Shown: positions 52,450 through 60,436 of the stretch, in pieces
Layout of the letters: each line of letters begins with the position of its first letter
Position numbering within the stretch: the first letter of the stretch is position 1
Assembly: GCA_900315245.1 (NCBI GenBank)
Contig: OMYJ01000002.1
Location: 242,552 to 306,551 of the forward strand
Origin: an uncultured Bacteroidales bacterium
Lineage (GTDB): Bacteria; Bacteroidota; Bacteroidia; Bacteroidales; WCHB1-69
DNA length: 64,000 nucleotides
Direction: 5' to 3'
Translations under genes and position numbers: made by a program
The notes under the pieces: model-generated
Databases searched by the model: none
The model's input: the letters and a program-made list of their open reading frames with translations, nothing else
Told to the model about the DNA's origin: nothing

Positions 52450-53340
52450 ATGAAAGCATCCGCACTTTTCAAGCAATACGTCTGGCTGGTGGGCACCATC
52501 AGCCGCGCCGGGCGCATCACCCTGCGCGAAATCAACGAACGCTGGCTCCGCACCGAGATGAGCGAGGGCGTTCCGTTCAGCCGTTCCACCTTCCGCAGGC
52601 ACCGCGCCGAGGTGGAGGAGATGTTCGACATCATCATTGAATGCGACAACGAGAACCGCTACTACATCGACGACACCGAGATGCTCCGCGAGGACAGCGT
52701 GCAGCGCTGGATGCTGGGCTCGCTCACCGTCAGCAACATCGTCAGCGAGGCCCGCGGACTGCACGACCGCATCCTGCTCGAAAGCATCCCGAGTGAAAGC
52801 GAACATCTGCGGACAGTGGTGGATGCGATGCGCGAAAATCGCTGCCTTACTGTCTGTTACAAACGATACGGCAAGACTGAATCGAGCCAGTGGACGGTAG
52901 AACCCTACTGCATCAAACTCTTCCGCCGCCGCTGGTACCTGCTCGGACGCCTGGAGGACGGCGGCTTCCTCACCCTCTCGTTCGACCGCGTCCAGGAGAT
53001 GGCGATGACCGACAGGACGTTCGTTCTGGACAAGGATTTTGACGCGCAGAGCTACTTCTCGAACTATTACGGCATTATGCAAGGCGGGAACGAGCCGAAA
53101 CAGCGGATTGTGTTGCGCGCCTTCGGGAACGAGCGTTACGCCATGCGCGACCTGCCGCTGCACCACTCGCAGAAAGAGCTAACGGTCGGCGACGACTACG
53201 TCGATTTCGAGGTGAAACTGCACCCCACCAGCGACTTCCTGGCACAAATCCTCTCCCGAGGCCGCTGGCTGAAAGTGCTGGAGCCGGAAGACATCGCATT
53301 GAAAATCAGACGGATGCACCTGGAAGCAGCGGAGGAATAG
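52450..53340 (+). CDS. WYL-domain transcriptional regulator
   Basis: The 296-residue protein begins MKASALFKQYVWLVGTISRA. It has an N-terminal winged-helix DNA-binding part (FSRSTFRRHRAEVEEMF), a WYL domain with EPYCIKLFRRRWYLLGRLED at about residue 155 (the W-Y-L triplet in RWYLLG), and a C-terminal WCX part (LHPTSDFLAQILSRGRWLKVL). WYL proteins sense ligands, often nucleic acid, and in several known cases repress phage-defence operons. Directly ahead of HIRAN, SIMPL and McrBC genes, it is a reasonable candidate regulator of them. Confidence 0.88.
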   Translation: MKASALFKQYVWLVGTISRAGRITLREINERWLRTEMSEGVPFSRSTFRRHRAEVEEMFDIIIECDNENRYYIDDTEMLREDSVQRWMLGSLTVSNIVSEARGLHDRILLESIPSESEHLRTVVDAMRENRCLTVCYKRYGKTESSQWTVEPYCIKLFRRRWYLLGRLEDGGFLTLSFDRVQEMAMTDRTFVLDKDFDAQSYFSNYYGIMQGGNEPKQRIVLRAFGNERYAMRDLPLHHSQKELTVGDDYVDFEVKLHPTSDFLAQILSRGRWLKVLEPEDIALKIRRMHLEAAEE

Positions 53341-53370
53341 TTTTTTCTAGAAAAAAAATCCCATTGGTCC

Positions 53371-53403
53371 GCTTTTTGGCGCAGTCAGGTGGTAATTTTG
53401 CCG
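53371..53403 (+). promoter_or_regulatory. Copy C of the 33-bp shared promoter element
   Basis: It is identical to copies A and B except for one G to A change in the middle, with TAATTTTG at 53393-53400, 24 bases before the HIRAN gene start. The eight bases upstream (ATTGGTCC) match copy A. Confidence 0.8.
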
Positions 53404-53424
53404 CATGAAATTAAAAACGGCAAG

Positions 53425-53826
53425 ATGATGAAAGAGAAAAGCAAATTCTATCTGGGCTGCCACTTGGCGGGCCGCAAGTATCACGAAGCAGACCTTGTTT
53501 GGGACCGGCTGCGTGTCGGGATGCCATTGCGTTTGGAGCGCGAGGCCGACAACCGCTATGACCCCGAGGCCGTGCAGGTCATCTTCAACAACGACGGCGA
53601 GGACTTCCTCCTCGGCTACATACCCCGTGGCGACAACCGCAGTCTCGCCCCCTTCTTCGACATGGGCCACGACAACCTCTTCGACTGCCGCATCAGCCGC
53701 ATCGCCCCCGAGGAACACCCCGAAGAGCAGATCCAACTGACGGTGAGGATACGGAGTAAGGAAGATGTGGATGCCGAAATTGAAAAAGCCAACAATCGTT
53801 CAACACAAATAAATCGAAGAAAATGA
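53425..53826 (+). CDS. HIRAN-domain protein
   Basis: The 133-residue protein is almost only a HIRAN domain. CHLAGRKYHEADLVWDRLRV, the core LRLEREADNRYDPEAVQVIF (residues ~35-55) and LLGYIPRGDNRSLAPFFDMG are the family pattern. HIRAN domains grip 3' ends of DNA, for example in HLTF, and stand alone in bacteria near repair or defence genes. The ATG at 53425 is followed by a second at 53428. Its stop overlaps the next start (ATGA). Confidence 0.88.
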   Translation: MMKEKSKFYLGCHLAGRKYHEADLVWDRLRVGMPLRLEREADNRYDPEAVQVIFNNDGEDFLLGYIPRGDNRSLAPFFDMGHDNLFDCRISRIAPEEHPEEQIQLTVRIRSKEDVDAEIEKANNRSTQINRRK

Positions 53827-54479
53827 GTGAATCGACTATAAAAGTAGTAGGCACCGGCAGTGTTCATGTGGTGCCCGATGTGACACGGTTGGAAATTAGT
53901 ATTGACCGTGTGTTAAAAAACTATGACGAGGCCTATGCCTGCGCAAAGGAAAACAGCTCTTGGATGGTTAAGATCTTGGAATACAACAAATTGCCAAGCG
54001 CATTGGCTAAAACCATTCGGATGGACATCTCGGAACACAATGAGGGCATCTACAAAGGTGGCCATTATGTGGGAGCGAAGAAGGAAGGGTACGACCTCAA
54101 CCAGAGAATCAAAGTTGACCTTGGGATGGATAACGTATTGGTGAACAACATTGTGAAAGGTGTCGGCAAGTTTATTCAAGGAGCGCAGATCAGCATTGGA
54201 TACACACAAAGAGACCCTCGTCCCACACAGCTGAAGATGTTAGAACGCGCCGTCAAGGATGCACACGACAAAGCGGAGATTATGGCAAAAGCCGCCGGAT
54301 GTGAACTGGGCGAAGTGAAAGAGATTGAATATGGCGAGATGGAAGTTCACATCTATTCGGAGGCTCGTGCCATACACAATGCCGAAGAAGCTAAAGCCAG
54401 CACTGTTAACAGTCTCGACATCACCCCCGACGACCTGGCTGTCAGCGACAATGTGAATGTGGTGTGGTGGCTGAAATAA
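53823..54479 (+). CDS. SIMPL-domain (DUF541) protein
   Basis: The 218-residue protein is a SIMPL domain over nearly its whole length: IKVVGTGSVHVVPDVTRLEI at the start, then KTIRMDISEHNEGIYKGGHY, a lysine-rich middle, and DAHDKAEIMAKAAGCELGEV. Most SIMPL proteins are exported, but this one has no signal peptide, so it should stay in the cytoplasm. Its start overlaps the HIRAN stop, so the two are translated together. Function is not settled for this family. Confidence 0.85.
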   Translation: MSESTIKVVGTGSVHVVPDVTRLEISIDRVLKNYDEAYACAKENSSWMVKILEYNKLPSALAKTIRMDISEHNEGIYKGGHYVGAKKEGYDLNQRIKVDLGMDNVLVNNIVKGVGKFIQGAQISIGYTQRDPRPTQLKMLERAVKDAHDKAEIMAKAAGCELGEVKEIEYGEMEVHIYSEARAIHNAEEAKASTVNSLDITPDDLAVSDNVNVVWWLK

Positions 54480-54574
54480 CGACATGGCGGGGAGGCCTCG
54501 AATGGCAGCATTCCTTCTACAAATGAACAAATAAAAGTGGTTGTACACTATCATTGGAAAAACCTTCCTCATAT

Positions 54575-54757
54575 ATGGTCACCATGTTGCTGTGCGCAGC
54601 TGCACCTTACATCTTCGTGGAGGTGTTTTGGGAATGGTGCGTCAAAGAGTACGGAGAAGGGAAAACGCTGTTTATCACCATAGCCATTCTGTTGCTGAAA
54701 ATCCACGATATCCTCGCAGTTTCCAAAGCGTACAAAGCAGCAAAAGAGATTTCTTAA
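54575..54757 (+). CDS. Small membrane protein of unknown function
   Basis: A 60-residue reading frame from the ATG at 54575 (MVTMLLCAAAPYIFVEVFWE) has two hydrophobic helices, the second TLFITIAILLLKIHDILA, and a polar end. A TTG at 54554 is an alternative start. The short length and lack of a recognised family keep confidence low, but the reading frame is amino-acid-like and the McrB promoter follows directly. Confidence 0.45.
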   Translation: MVTMLLCAAAPYIFVEVFWEWCVKEYGEGKTLFITIAILLLKIHDILAVSKAYKAAKEIS

Positions 54758-54764
54758 ATAATCG

Positions 54765-54772
54765 TATCTTTG
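54765..54772 (+). promoter_or_regulatory. Putative -7 promoter word for the McrBC genes
   Basis: TATCTTTG lies 30 bases before the ATG at 54803, so the in-frame start at 54770 is not used. Confidence 0.6.
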
Positions 54773-54802
54773 CCGCGTAAATTACTGACAAATAGACAAA
54801 GG

Positions 54803-56773
54803 ATGATGGCGGATAATATAAATTTAATCAAACAGGAAAACGGAACTAGTAGCTGTGATAAGGACATGGAAATGCGGTTGATACAGGATTTGCTCAAACG
54901 CTATAAGGAGGCTTATCTGTCTGTCCCGTTAGATCACAATGGAGCCGATGAACTCTATAAATGGCAGCTGATTACAGAATGTGAAGGGAAATCGGAATTG
55001 GATATCATACAAAAGTTCAAGACAAAGAACATTGTGGATGTTCCGCGGGTTAATCAAGTGTTGACGGCATTGTCCAAAGACCAGCCGCAACAACTTGCCG
55101 ATAATTTCGCATTGTTGATGAATGAGGATGTTCCCTTGTCGGACAGATTGTCGGACTTCAAGAGTGCCATGGCAGAGTTGTGTGGTGACAAGTTTAACAT
55201 GAAAGCCAATGACGAACGCACTGCGTCTGCATTTTTGGCTTGTTGGAATCCGAACAAATATACGTTCTATAAAGACGAAATCTATCAGAATTACTGCAGC
55301 TACATCAATGAACCGGCGCAAAAGGCCGGAAATAAATACCCGCATTACCTGCAATTGCTCGAATCGTTAGTGCAAACAATCCGGCAAGATGCGGAATTGC
55401 TTGACAAATTTACCACTGAAACAGATGGAATGCTGCAGAGCGATTTGTTGATTGCGCAAAACATACTCTGGCAAATGAAAGATATGATGAAAAAAGAAAA
55501 GAACAATCCAAACCAAAATCCCCAAAACGAATACAGTATGATACCCGAAAACATCAGACAATTTACTAACATCCTTCGCCTCAAGAAAAACATCATCCTC
55601 CAAGGCGCGCCTGGCACGGGAAAAACCTATAATACAGCAGCGTTGGCGTTAGCTATCTGCGGCGAACAAATCCCGGAGGACCACAGAGAAGTGATGCGTC
55701 GATACGAAGAACTCCAAAAAGAAGGAAGAATAGGCTTTGTCACTTTCCACCAATCCATGGATTATGAAGACTTTGTGGAAGGGATAAAACCTAAGACAGA
55801 AAATGGTACGGTTTCTTATGAAGTTGAGAACGGGATTTTCAAGAAGATATGTGAAGAAGGACAATCTCACTTAAATAGGGGATCTCATTTTATCAAGGAG
55901 GAGAATCGAGTATCAGTTAGTCAAGTAGTACACAATGACATTGACGAAGCTATCAATTCTTTTCTGAAAGATATCCCCAAAGAAGGAATATATATTCCAA
56001 GTGTTCGTAATCCGTCGAAAATGTTTCTGGTTTATAAGGAAGGAGGGAGTTTATATGTGAAAGGTGACGGAAGGTCGTATCCAATAAGAATGAAATCTGT
56101 GAGAGCAGGAGAGTATGATTATAGACATCAATCTTATGAACCAGCTGTTGGACAATATATTCGGAAACATTATCTGAGTATAACAGATTCTCCACATATT
56201 GTCGAGAAGACTGTTTGGAATGAAGAAACAAGAAGCAGTGAAAACTATGTCCTCATCATCGACGAAATAAACCGAGGCAACGTGTCGAAAATCTTCGGGG
56301 AGCTGATTACGTTGTTGGAGGCAGACAAGCGTATCGGGGGCGACCATCCGATAAGGGTCACGCTGCCTTATTCGAAAGAGTCGTTCGGGGTGCCGTCGAA
56401 CTTGTACATCATCGGCACCATGAACACCACCGACCGCAGCGTGGGCAATATCGATTATGCCGTGCGCCGCAGGTTCGCGTTCGCCACATTGAAAGCAAAA
56501 AGGGAATTGGTCGAGCAAAACTCTATACTAGAAGCTGCTACATTGTTTGATGCCGTGGAGTCCTTCATCAAGAAGCACAAGATTGATATGGATTTCGAGG
56601 ATCTGATGGTAGGGCACAGCTATTTCTTCGCCAAAGACGAATACGAGCTGGAGCTGAAATGGCAGTATGAAATCCTGCCGCTGCTGAACGAATATATCAA
56701 AGACGGCATCGTCAATGCGAAACCAATCAATTCGGATATGACTGTTGCTGATTTTGTTGGCATAAATGATTGA
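54803..56773 (+). CDS. mcrB: McrB-type GTPase/AAA+ subunit of a type IV restriction system
   Basis: The 656-residue protein has a helical N-terminal part of about 255 residues without a family I recognise. The AAA+ motor follows: LQGAPGTGKTYNTAALALAI (Walker A, ~268), VLIIDEINRGNVSKIFGELI (Walker B, ~483) and the McrB sensor IIGTMNTTDRSVGNIDYAVR (~537). An insert of about 100 residues lies between the Walker motifs (residues ~360-475). McrB translocates DNA using GTP and works with the McrC nuclease to cut modified DNA. The base read by the N-terminal part cannot be told. The end overlaps the mcrC start by eight bases. Confidence 0.92.
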   Translation: MMADNINLIKQENGTSSCDKDMEMRLIQDLLKRYKEAYLSVPLDHNGADELYKWQLITECEGKSELDIIQKFKTKNIVDVPRVNQVLTALSKDQPQQLADNFALLMNEDVPLSDRLSDFKSAMAELCGDKFNMKANDERTASAFLACWNPNKYTFYKDEIYQNYCSYINEPAQKAGNKYPHYLQLLESLVQTIRQDAELLDKFTTETDGMLQSDLLIAQNILWQMKDMMKKEKNNPNQNPQNEYSMIPENIRQFTNILRLKKNIILQGAPGTGKTYNTAALALAICGEQIPEDHREVMRRYEELQKEGRIGFVTFHQSMDYEDFVEGIKPKTENGTVSYEVENGIFKKICEEGQSHLNRGSHFIKEENRVSVSQVVHNDIDEAINSFLKDIPKEGIYIPSVRNPSKMFLVYKEGGSLYVKGDGRSYPIRMKSVRAGEYDYRHQSYEPAVGQYIRKHYLSITDSPHIVEKTVWNEETRSSENYVLIIDEINRGNVSKIFGELITLLEADKRIGGDHPIRVTLPYSKESFGVPSNLYIIGTMNTTDRSVGNIDYAVRRRFAFATLKAKRELVEQNSILEAATLFDAVESFIKKHKIDMDFEDLMVGHSYFFAKDEYELELKWQYEILPLLNEYIKDGIVNAKPINSDMTVADFVGIND

Positions 56774-58067
56774 TAATCTGAAAGATATTGTCCTATTGCA
56801 GGAGCATCAGCCTTTTGTGAATCCGAGAGGTTGGGGCAACGGACGTGATTATTCCGATAAAATGGAATATCTCGTCGGGTTAGGGCTGACATTCGAGGAA
56901 CCTGATTTTCTCAAGGAACCAAAATATTTGGGGATTTCCAACTGGATTGCCTCTTACTACATCGGTGCTGCTTGGCTCGTGTCTGATGAACTTGCCGTGG
57001 TGGTCACACCGAAACTGCCAGACATCGATTTCGTTCAGATGTTCATGGCGGCTTTGGAAATCGATACGCAAAAAGAATCGGACTATTTTGCCCAATGCTA
57101 CGGCATTCAGTTCGATGAACCGTCTATCGAAACCCCCGAAGAACTCAATCAACTGACACCTCTGTTGGTGTTGCATTTTATTTCCCTGTTGGAACGGTTG
57201 GTAAAGCATGGCTTGAAGAAGGACTATCTCCTTCACGAAGAGAATCTGAAAGCCAAGGTCAAAGGACGGATTCTGTTCGGCAAGCACCTCAAGACCAATG
57301 TGTTCCAGCAACGTAGTGATCGAATGTACTGCCAATATCAGGAATATACGGACGACATTCCTGAAAACCGCTTGTTGAAAAAGGCACTGCTCTTTTCCGA
57401 ACGCATCCTCGACAGATGTGATAGCTTGAAAAGACAGTCCCAATACCCTGACCTCCAATTGCGATTGAATCGTTTGAAGGCCTCCTTCAGCCATATATCC
57501 GATGACATTGAGCCGTATCAGGTGCAGAAGTTGTCTTCCAACAAGCTGTTCAAAGGGTATAAAGAGGCTATAAGGGTGGCGAAAATGATTCTGCGTCGTT
57601 TCGACTACTCCATTCGCGAGGCGAGTTCCGAACAACATTCCACCCCGCCGTTTTGGATTGATATGGCGCGGCTGTATGAGATGTGGGTGTTGCACAGGTT
57701 GCAGAAACTGGGCATCAATCCAATAATGTTCCAGGAAGCGGGTTTTTATGGGAGACAAGTCGCCGATTTTGTCATCAGAGAGGAAAACCTGATTTTAGAT
57801 GCCAAATACAAGCCCAAATATGTAGAAGATTGGGTCGATATAGATGATATTCGCGAACTAAGCGGAAACGCCCGAGATGATCGGCTGTTGCCAAATTTGC
57901 CGGAGGACTATTCTCCACGTTGCATTATTCTCTATCCAGGCAACACCGATGAATTAAAACCGGAGTCAGACATTTTATTTGAACAACAAGGTCGGAAGAT
58001 TCCCCATTACCGTAACTTTTACAAAATCAGTGTGCCGTTGCCCGTTTACAACGATGAACACAAATAA
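56766..58067 (+). CDS. mcrC: McrC-type nuclease subunit
   Basis: The 433-residue protein matches the McrC family: KLPDIDFVQMFMAALE in the N-terminal half and a PD-(D/E)xK nuclease at about residues 330-345 with ADFVIREENLILDAKYKPKY. The N-terminal half contacts McrB and stimulates its GTPase. Its start overlaps the mcrB stop. Together the two genes form a complete type IV restriction unit. Intact active-site residues suggest it works. Confidence 0.92.
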   Translation: MIDNLKDIVLLQEHQPFVNPRGWGNGRDYSDKMEYLVGLGLTFEEPDFLKEPKYLGISNWIASYYIGAAWLVSDELAVVVTPKLPDIDFVQMFMAALEIDTQKESDYFAQCYGIQFDEPSIETPEELNQLTPLLVLHFISLLERLVKHGLKKDYLLHEENLKAKVKGRILFGKHLKTNVFQQRSDRMYCQYQEYTDDIPENRLLKKALLFSERILDRCDSLKRQSQYPDLQLRLNRLKASFSHISDDIEPYQVQKLSSNKLFKGYKEAIRVAKMILRRFDYSIREASSEQHSTPPFWIDMARLYEMWVLHRLQKLGINPIMFQEAGFYGRQVADFVIREENLILDAKYKPKYVEDWVDIDDIRELSGNARDDRLLPNLPEDYSPRCIILYPGNTDELKPESDILFEQQGRKIPHYRNFYKISVPLPVYNDEHK

Positions 58068-58216
58068 AAAGCCACTTCCTTATACCTCCTTCAATTCGTA
58101 ATGTGTGCTCCGCCCGCCAGAAGACAATGGCAAGGTGACGACTTTTTCTCCGCAAAAATGCGGCGAATAAAACTTATTTTCACCGCACCGACCCTCGCCA
58201 ATCCTCTCCAAGATGC

Positions 58217-58594
58217 TCAAATGTGCGAAACTTCACTGATCTTCCGCACCAACCCCGTGACACACAAACTCACAAAGCATATAGCCAGTAACGGCAGTAC
58301 TTTCGGGAGCAACGAGAATGCGGGGAAGGACACCCCAACGGAGGCGGTCTGCATCGGTGTCAACCATTGCGGATGCAGCAGCACGAGCACGATGCCGATG
58401 GCGCCCGTGACGATGCCCGAAATGAACACGGCCACCATCATCCGGCGGTAACGTCTCGTCTGCGCCTCACGATACCGTTTCGCATATTCCGCTGCCTCCA
58501 ACTTCTTGGAAAGCTTCTCCAAATATTCGTTGCGGTCGCCCATGTCCGGCTGGTACTGGGCGAAAAGGTCTTCTATGGTGGTCTTCTCTTTCAT
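58217..58594 (-). CDS. Small membrane protein coupled to an ECF sigma factor
   Basis: The 125-residue protein has a charged N-terminal half (RNEYLEKLSKKLEAAEYAKR) and two membrane helices (MMVAVFISGIVTGAIGIVLV and LLPLLAICFVSLCVTGLV). Its start overlaps the sigma factor stop by four bases. The position and layout fit a membrane partner or anti-sigma factor, but no classic zinc-binding or FecR-type anti-sigma motif is visible, so this is inference. Confidence 0.7.
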   Translation of the reverse strand: MKEKTTIEDLFAQYQPDMGDRNEYLEKLSKKLEAAEYAKRYREAQTRRYRRMMVAVFISGIVTGAIGIVLVLLHPQWLTPMQTASVGVSFPAFSLLPKVLPLLAICFVSLCVTGLVRKISEVSHI

Positions 58595-59070
58595 CGTTCC
58601 AAAATTTGTTTAAGTTGAACTCTCCCTCTTGAAAGCTGCTGCTTCACAGCCAATTGGGAACCTCCCGTGATTTTCGCGATCTCCTTCACGGAGTAGCCGC
58701 TGACGTAGAACAGCAGGATGGCGCTCTTCTCCTTCAGCGGCAGCGTGCCGATAGCCTCGTACAGTTCCTGGTATTGGAAGGCGTAGTCGGCACCCGGACC
58801 GCCCGGCATCTGCTCCGCCGCGTCCAAGTCCGTGCGGCGGTTCCACCCGGACCGCTGGTGGTCGAGGAAGGTGTTGTAGGCGATCTTGAACAGCCACGTG
58901 GAGAACTTGGCCCGCTCCACGAACCGCTCCATCGCGATGTACGCCTTCACCATCGCCTCCTGCGCGATGTCCTCCGCCTCCATCCGGTCGCCCTCACACA
59001 GGGCAAGCAGGAATCTCCGCAAAGACTCCTGCTCCTCCGAAATTAAGGCTATGAATTGTTCTCGCTCCAT
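58591..59070 (-). CDS. ECF-type RNA polymerase sigma factor
   Basis: The 159-residue protein has region 2 (DIAQEAMVKAYIAMERFVER then FSTWLFKIAYNTFLDHQR) and region 4 (LPLKEKSAILLFYVSGYSVK then EIAKITGGSQLAVKQQLSRG), the two parts of an extracytoplasmic-function sigma factor. It would direct transcription in response to an envelope signal. It is translationally coupled to the small membrane protein after it and sits nine bases after the DUF6249-like gene. No TonB/FecR partner is next to it. Confidence 0.93.
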   Translation of the reverse strand: MEREQFIALISEEQESLRRFLLALCEGDRMEAEDIAQEAMVKAYIAMERFVERAKFSTWLFKIAYNTFLDHQRSGWNRRTDLDAAEQMPGGPGADYAFQYQELYEAIGTLPLKEKSAILLFYVSGYSVKEIAKITGGSQLAVKQQLSRGRVQLKQILER

Positions 59071-59078
59071 CAGTGCGA

Positions 59079-59540
59079 TTATTGCTGTTCTTTCAACTGT
59101 TTCTCTTCGGCCTCGATCTCACCGCTCAGCTGTTTTTTCGACACCAAGTAGTAGATGAGGAACGCCAAGCCCACGGCCAACATGATTCCGCCGCAGAAGA
59201 TGCCTTTTTCTTTGTTGCCGAAAAAGACCATTCCGCAGAGGTAAGGAATGAGGACCGCAAGTCCCATCAACGTCATAAAACCGCCGATGAGGACGTTATC
59301 TAACAGTTTCTGTTTGATGGTTTTATGTGATTTGCTCGACACATTCAGCTTCTTCATCACTTCAGCGGGGTCAAGATCGGGGTGTTTCTCCATCATTGCC
59401 ATCAAAATTTCCGTTTGTTTGTCGATTTCGTGGTTTTTGCGTTTATTAATCAACCATATAACCATCAAGGGCAGCACCACGCAAATGCCGATTACTACGA
59501 TGATTATCATTAATACTCCTAAAACTTTTACTACATGCAT
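59079..59540 (-). CDS. DUF6249-like membrane protein
   Basis: The 153-residue protein has an N-terminal membrane helix (VLGVLMIIIVVIGICVVLPL), a polar part with EKHPDLDPAEVMKKLN and two more helices. This resembles the DUF6249 proteins found beside ECF sigma factors in Bacteroidota. Function is unknown. As first gene of the minus-strand trio it may sense or transmit the signal for the sigma factor. Confidence 0.72.
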   Translation of the reverse strand: MHVVKVLGVLMIIIVVIGICVVLPLMVIWLINKRKNHEIDKQTEILMAMMEKHPDLDPAEVMKKLNVSSKSHKTIKQKLLDNVLIGGFMTLMGLAVLIPYLCGMVFFGNKEKGIFCGGIMLAVGLAFLIYYLVSKKQLSGEIEAEEKQLKEQQ

Positions 59541-59644
59541 GACTATTAATTATTAAGGTTACACATTTTCGTTTATTACCGAATCGATTCAACAGTTAAA
59601 CGGATGAGAGGGGTGAAAGGTGACATTTGAGGCGAAAAAAATTA

Positions 59645-59652
59645 TACCTTTG
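59645..59652 (+). promoter_or_regulatory. Putative -7 promoter word for hypB
   Basis: TACCTTTG lies 24 bases before the hypB start at 59677. Confidence 0.6.
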
Positions 59653-59676
59653 CACCCGAAATATGAAATAGGGTAA

Positions 59677-60345
59677 ATGAACGAGGTAAAGGTTATCGAA
59701 ATCAAGAAGAGTGTCTTTGCTGAAAATGAGAAAGATGCTGATGCTCTTAGAGTTGAATTGAAAAACAAAGAGGTGTGTCTTCTCAATTTGATGTCTGCGC
59801 CCGGCAGCGGCAAGACCACCACCCTTATCCAGCTAATTAACAGGATCAAAGACAAGATTCGCGTATCTGTGATGGAAGCGGACATCGACAGCGATGTGGA
59901 TGCCGTTAAAATCAAGGAGGCCACCGGCGTGCCGTCCATTCAGCTTCACACCGGCGGCATGTGCCACCTTGACGCGGAGATGACCCGCCAGGGACTCGAC
60001 AACCTCAACCTTGAAGAGACCGACCTCGTCATTCTCGAGAATGTTGGCAATCTGGTTTGCCCCGCCGAATTCGACACCGGCGCCACCTGCAACGCGATGA
60101 TCCTTTCCGTGCCCGAGGGCGACGACAAACCCCTCAAGTACCCCCTCATGTTCACTGTCTGCGACCTCGTCATCATCAACAAGATGGACGTGGTGCCCTA
60201 TTTCGATTTCGACATCGAACGCTGCAAAAAGTACATCCACCTGCGCAACCCCAAAGCCCAGATCATCCCCGTTTCCGCCAAAACCGGCTACGGAATCGAC
60301 GCACTCGCCGAATGGCTGCGGAGGGAAGTGAATGTTGGTGAGTAG
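59677..60345 (+). CDS. hypB: Hydrogenase/urease nickel-insertion GTPase HypB
   Basis: The 222-residue protein is a SIMIBI GTPase of the HypB type. It has LNLMSAPGSGKTTTLIQLIN (Walker A, ~37-56), VSVMEADIDSDVDA, the metal-binding IQLHTGGMCHLDAEM (Cys-His) and the base-recognition motif LVIINKMDVVPYFD (NKxD). It helps to insert nickel into [NiFe] hydrogenase or a related enzyme. It lacks the His-rich nickel-storage head of some HypB. No hydrogenase structural gene lies in the window, though the next large gene is a redox flavoprotein. Its last codons are part of the hairpin array. Confidence 0.93.
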   Translation: MNEVKVIEIKKSVFAENEKDADALRVELKNKEVCLLNLMSAPGSGKTTTLIQLINRIKDKIRVSVMEADIDSDVDAVKIKEATGVPSIQLHTGGMCHLDAEMTRQGLDNLNLEETDLVILENVGNLVCPAEFDTGATCNAMILSVPEGDDKPLKYPLMFTVCDLVIINKMDVVPYFDFDIERCKKYIHLRNPKAQIIPVSAKTGYGIDALAEWLRREVNVGE

Positions 60346-60436
60346 CGCTGTTGATTACTTCGTGTTCATTACTGCGTGTTGATTATTTCATGTTGATTAC
60401 TGCATGTTAGTTGGTTGAAGTTAGTTAATTGATGTT
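60334..60436 (-). repeat. Array 1 of GNA mini-hairpins, minus orientation, up to the four-helix-bundle start codon
   Basis: Read on the minus strand, 7-nt linkers (AATCAAC, AATGAAC and related) alternate with 7-nt hairpin words ACGAAGT, ACGCAGT, ATGAAAT and ATGCAGT, at a strict 14-base period from 60350 to 60433. The last two hairpin words next to the start codon (60413-60419 and 60427-60433) are degenerate, but the period holds and the final linker ends at the ATG at 60437. The array begins inside the hypB end: a linker-like GTTGGTG is at 60334-60340. Confidence 0.9.

Noticed and set aside
52187..52640. Overlapping reading frames on both strands across the palindrome
   Set aside because: They follow from GC-rich inverted repeat DNA, lack a start signal and overlap the WYL gene and its promoter word.
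45552..53403. The 33-bp elements as insertion-sequence ends
   Set aside because: All three face the downstream gene at a similar distance, contain a promoter word, and no transposase or partner end was found.
58101..58451. Plus-strand reading frame after mcrC
   Set aside because: It is the antisense of the sigma-linked membrane protein gene. The latter has an overlapping start with the sigma gene and two clear membrane helices.
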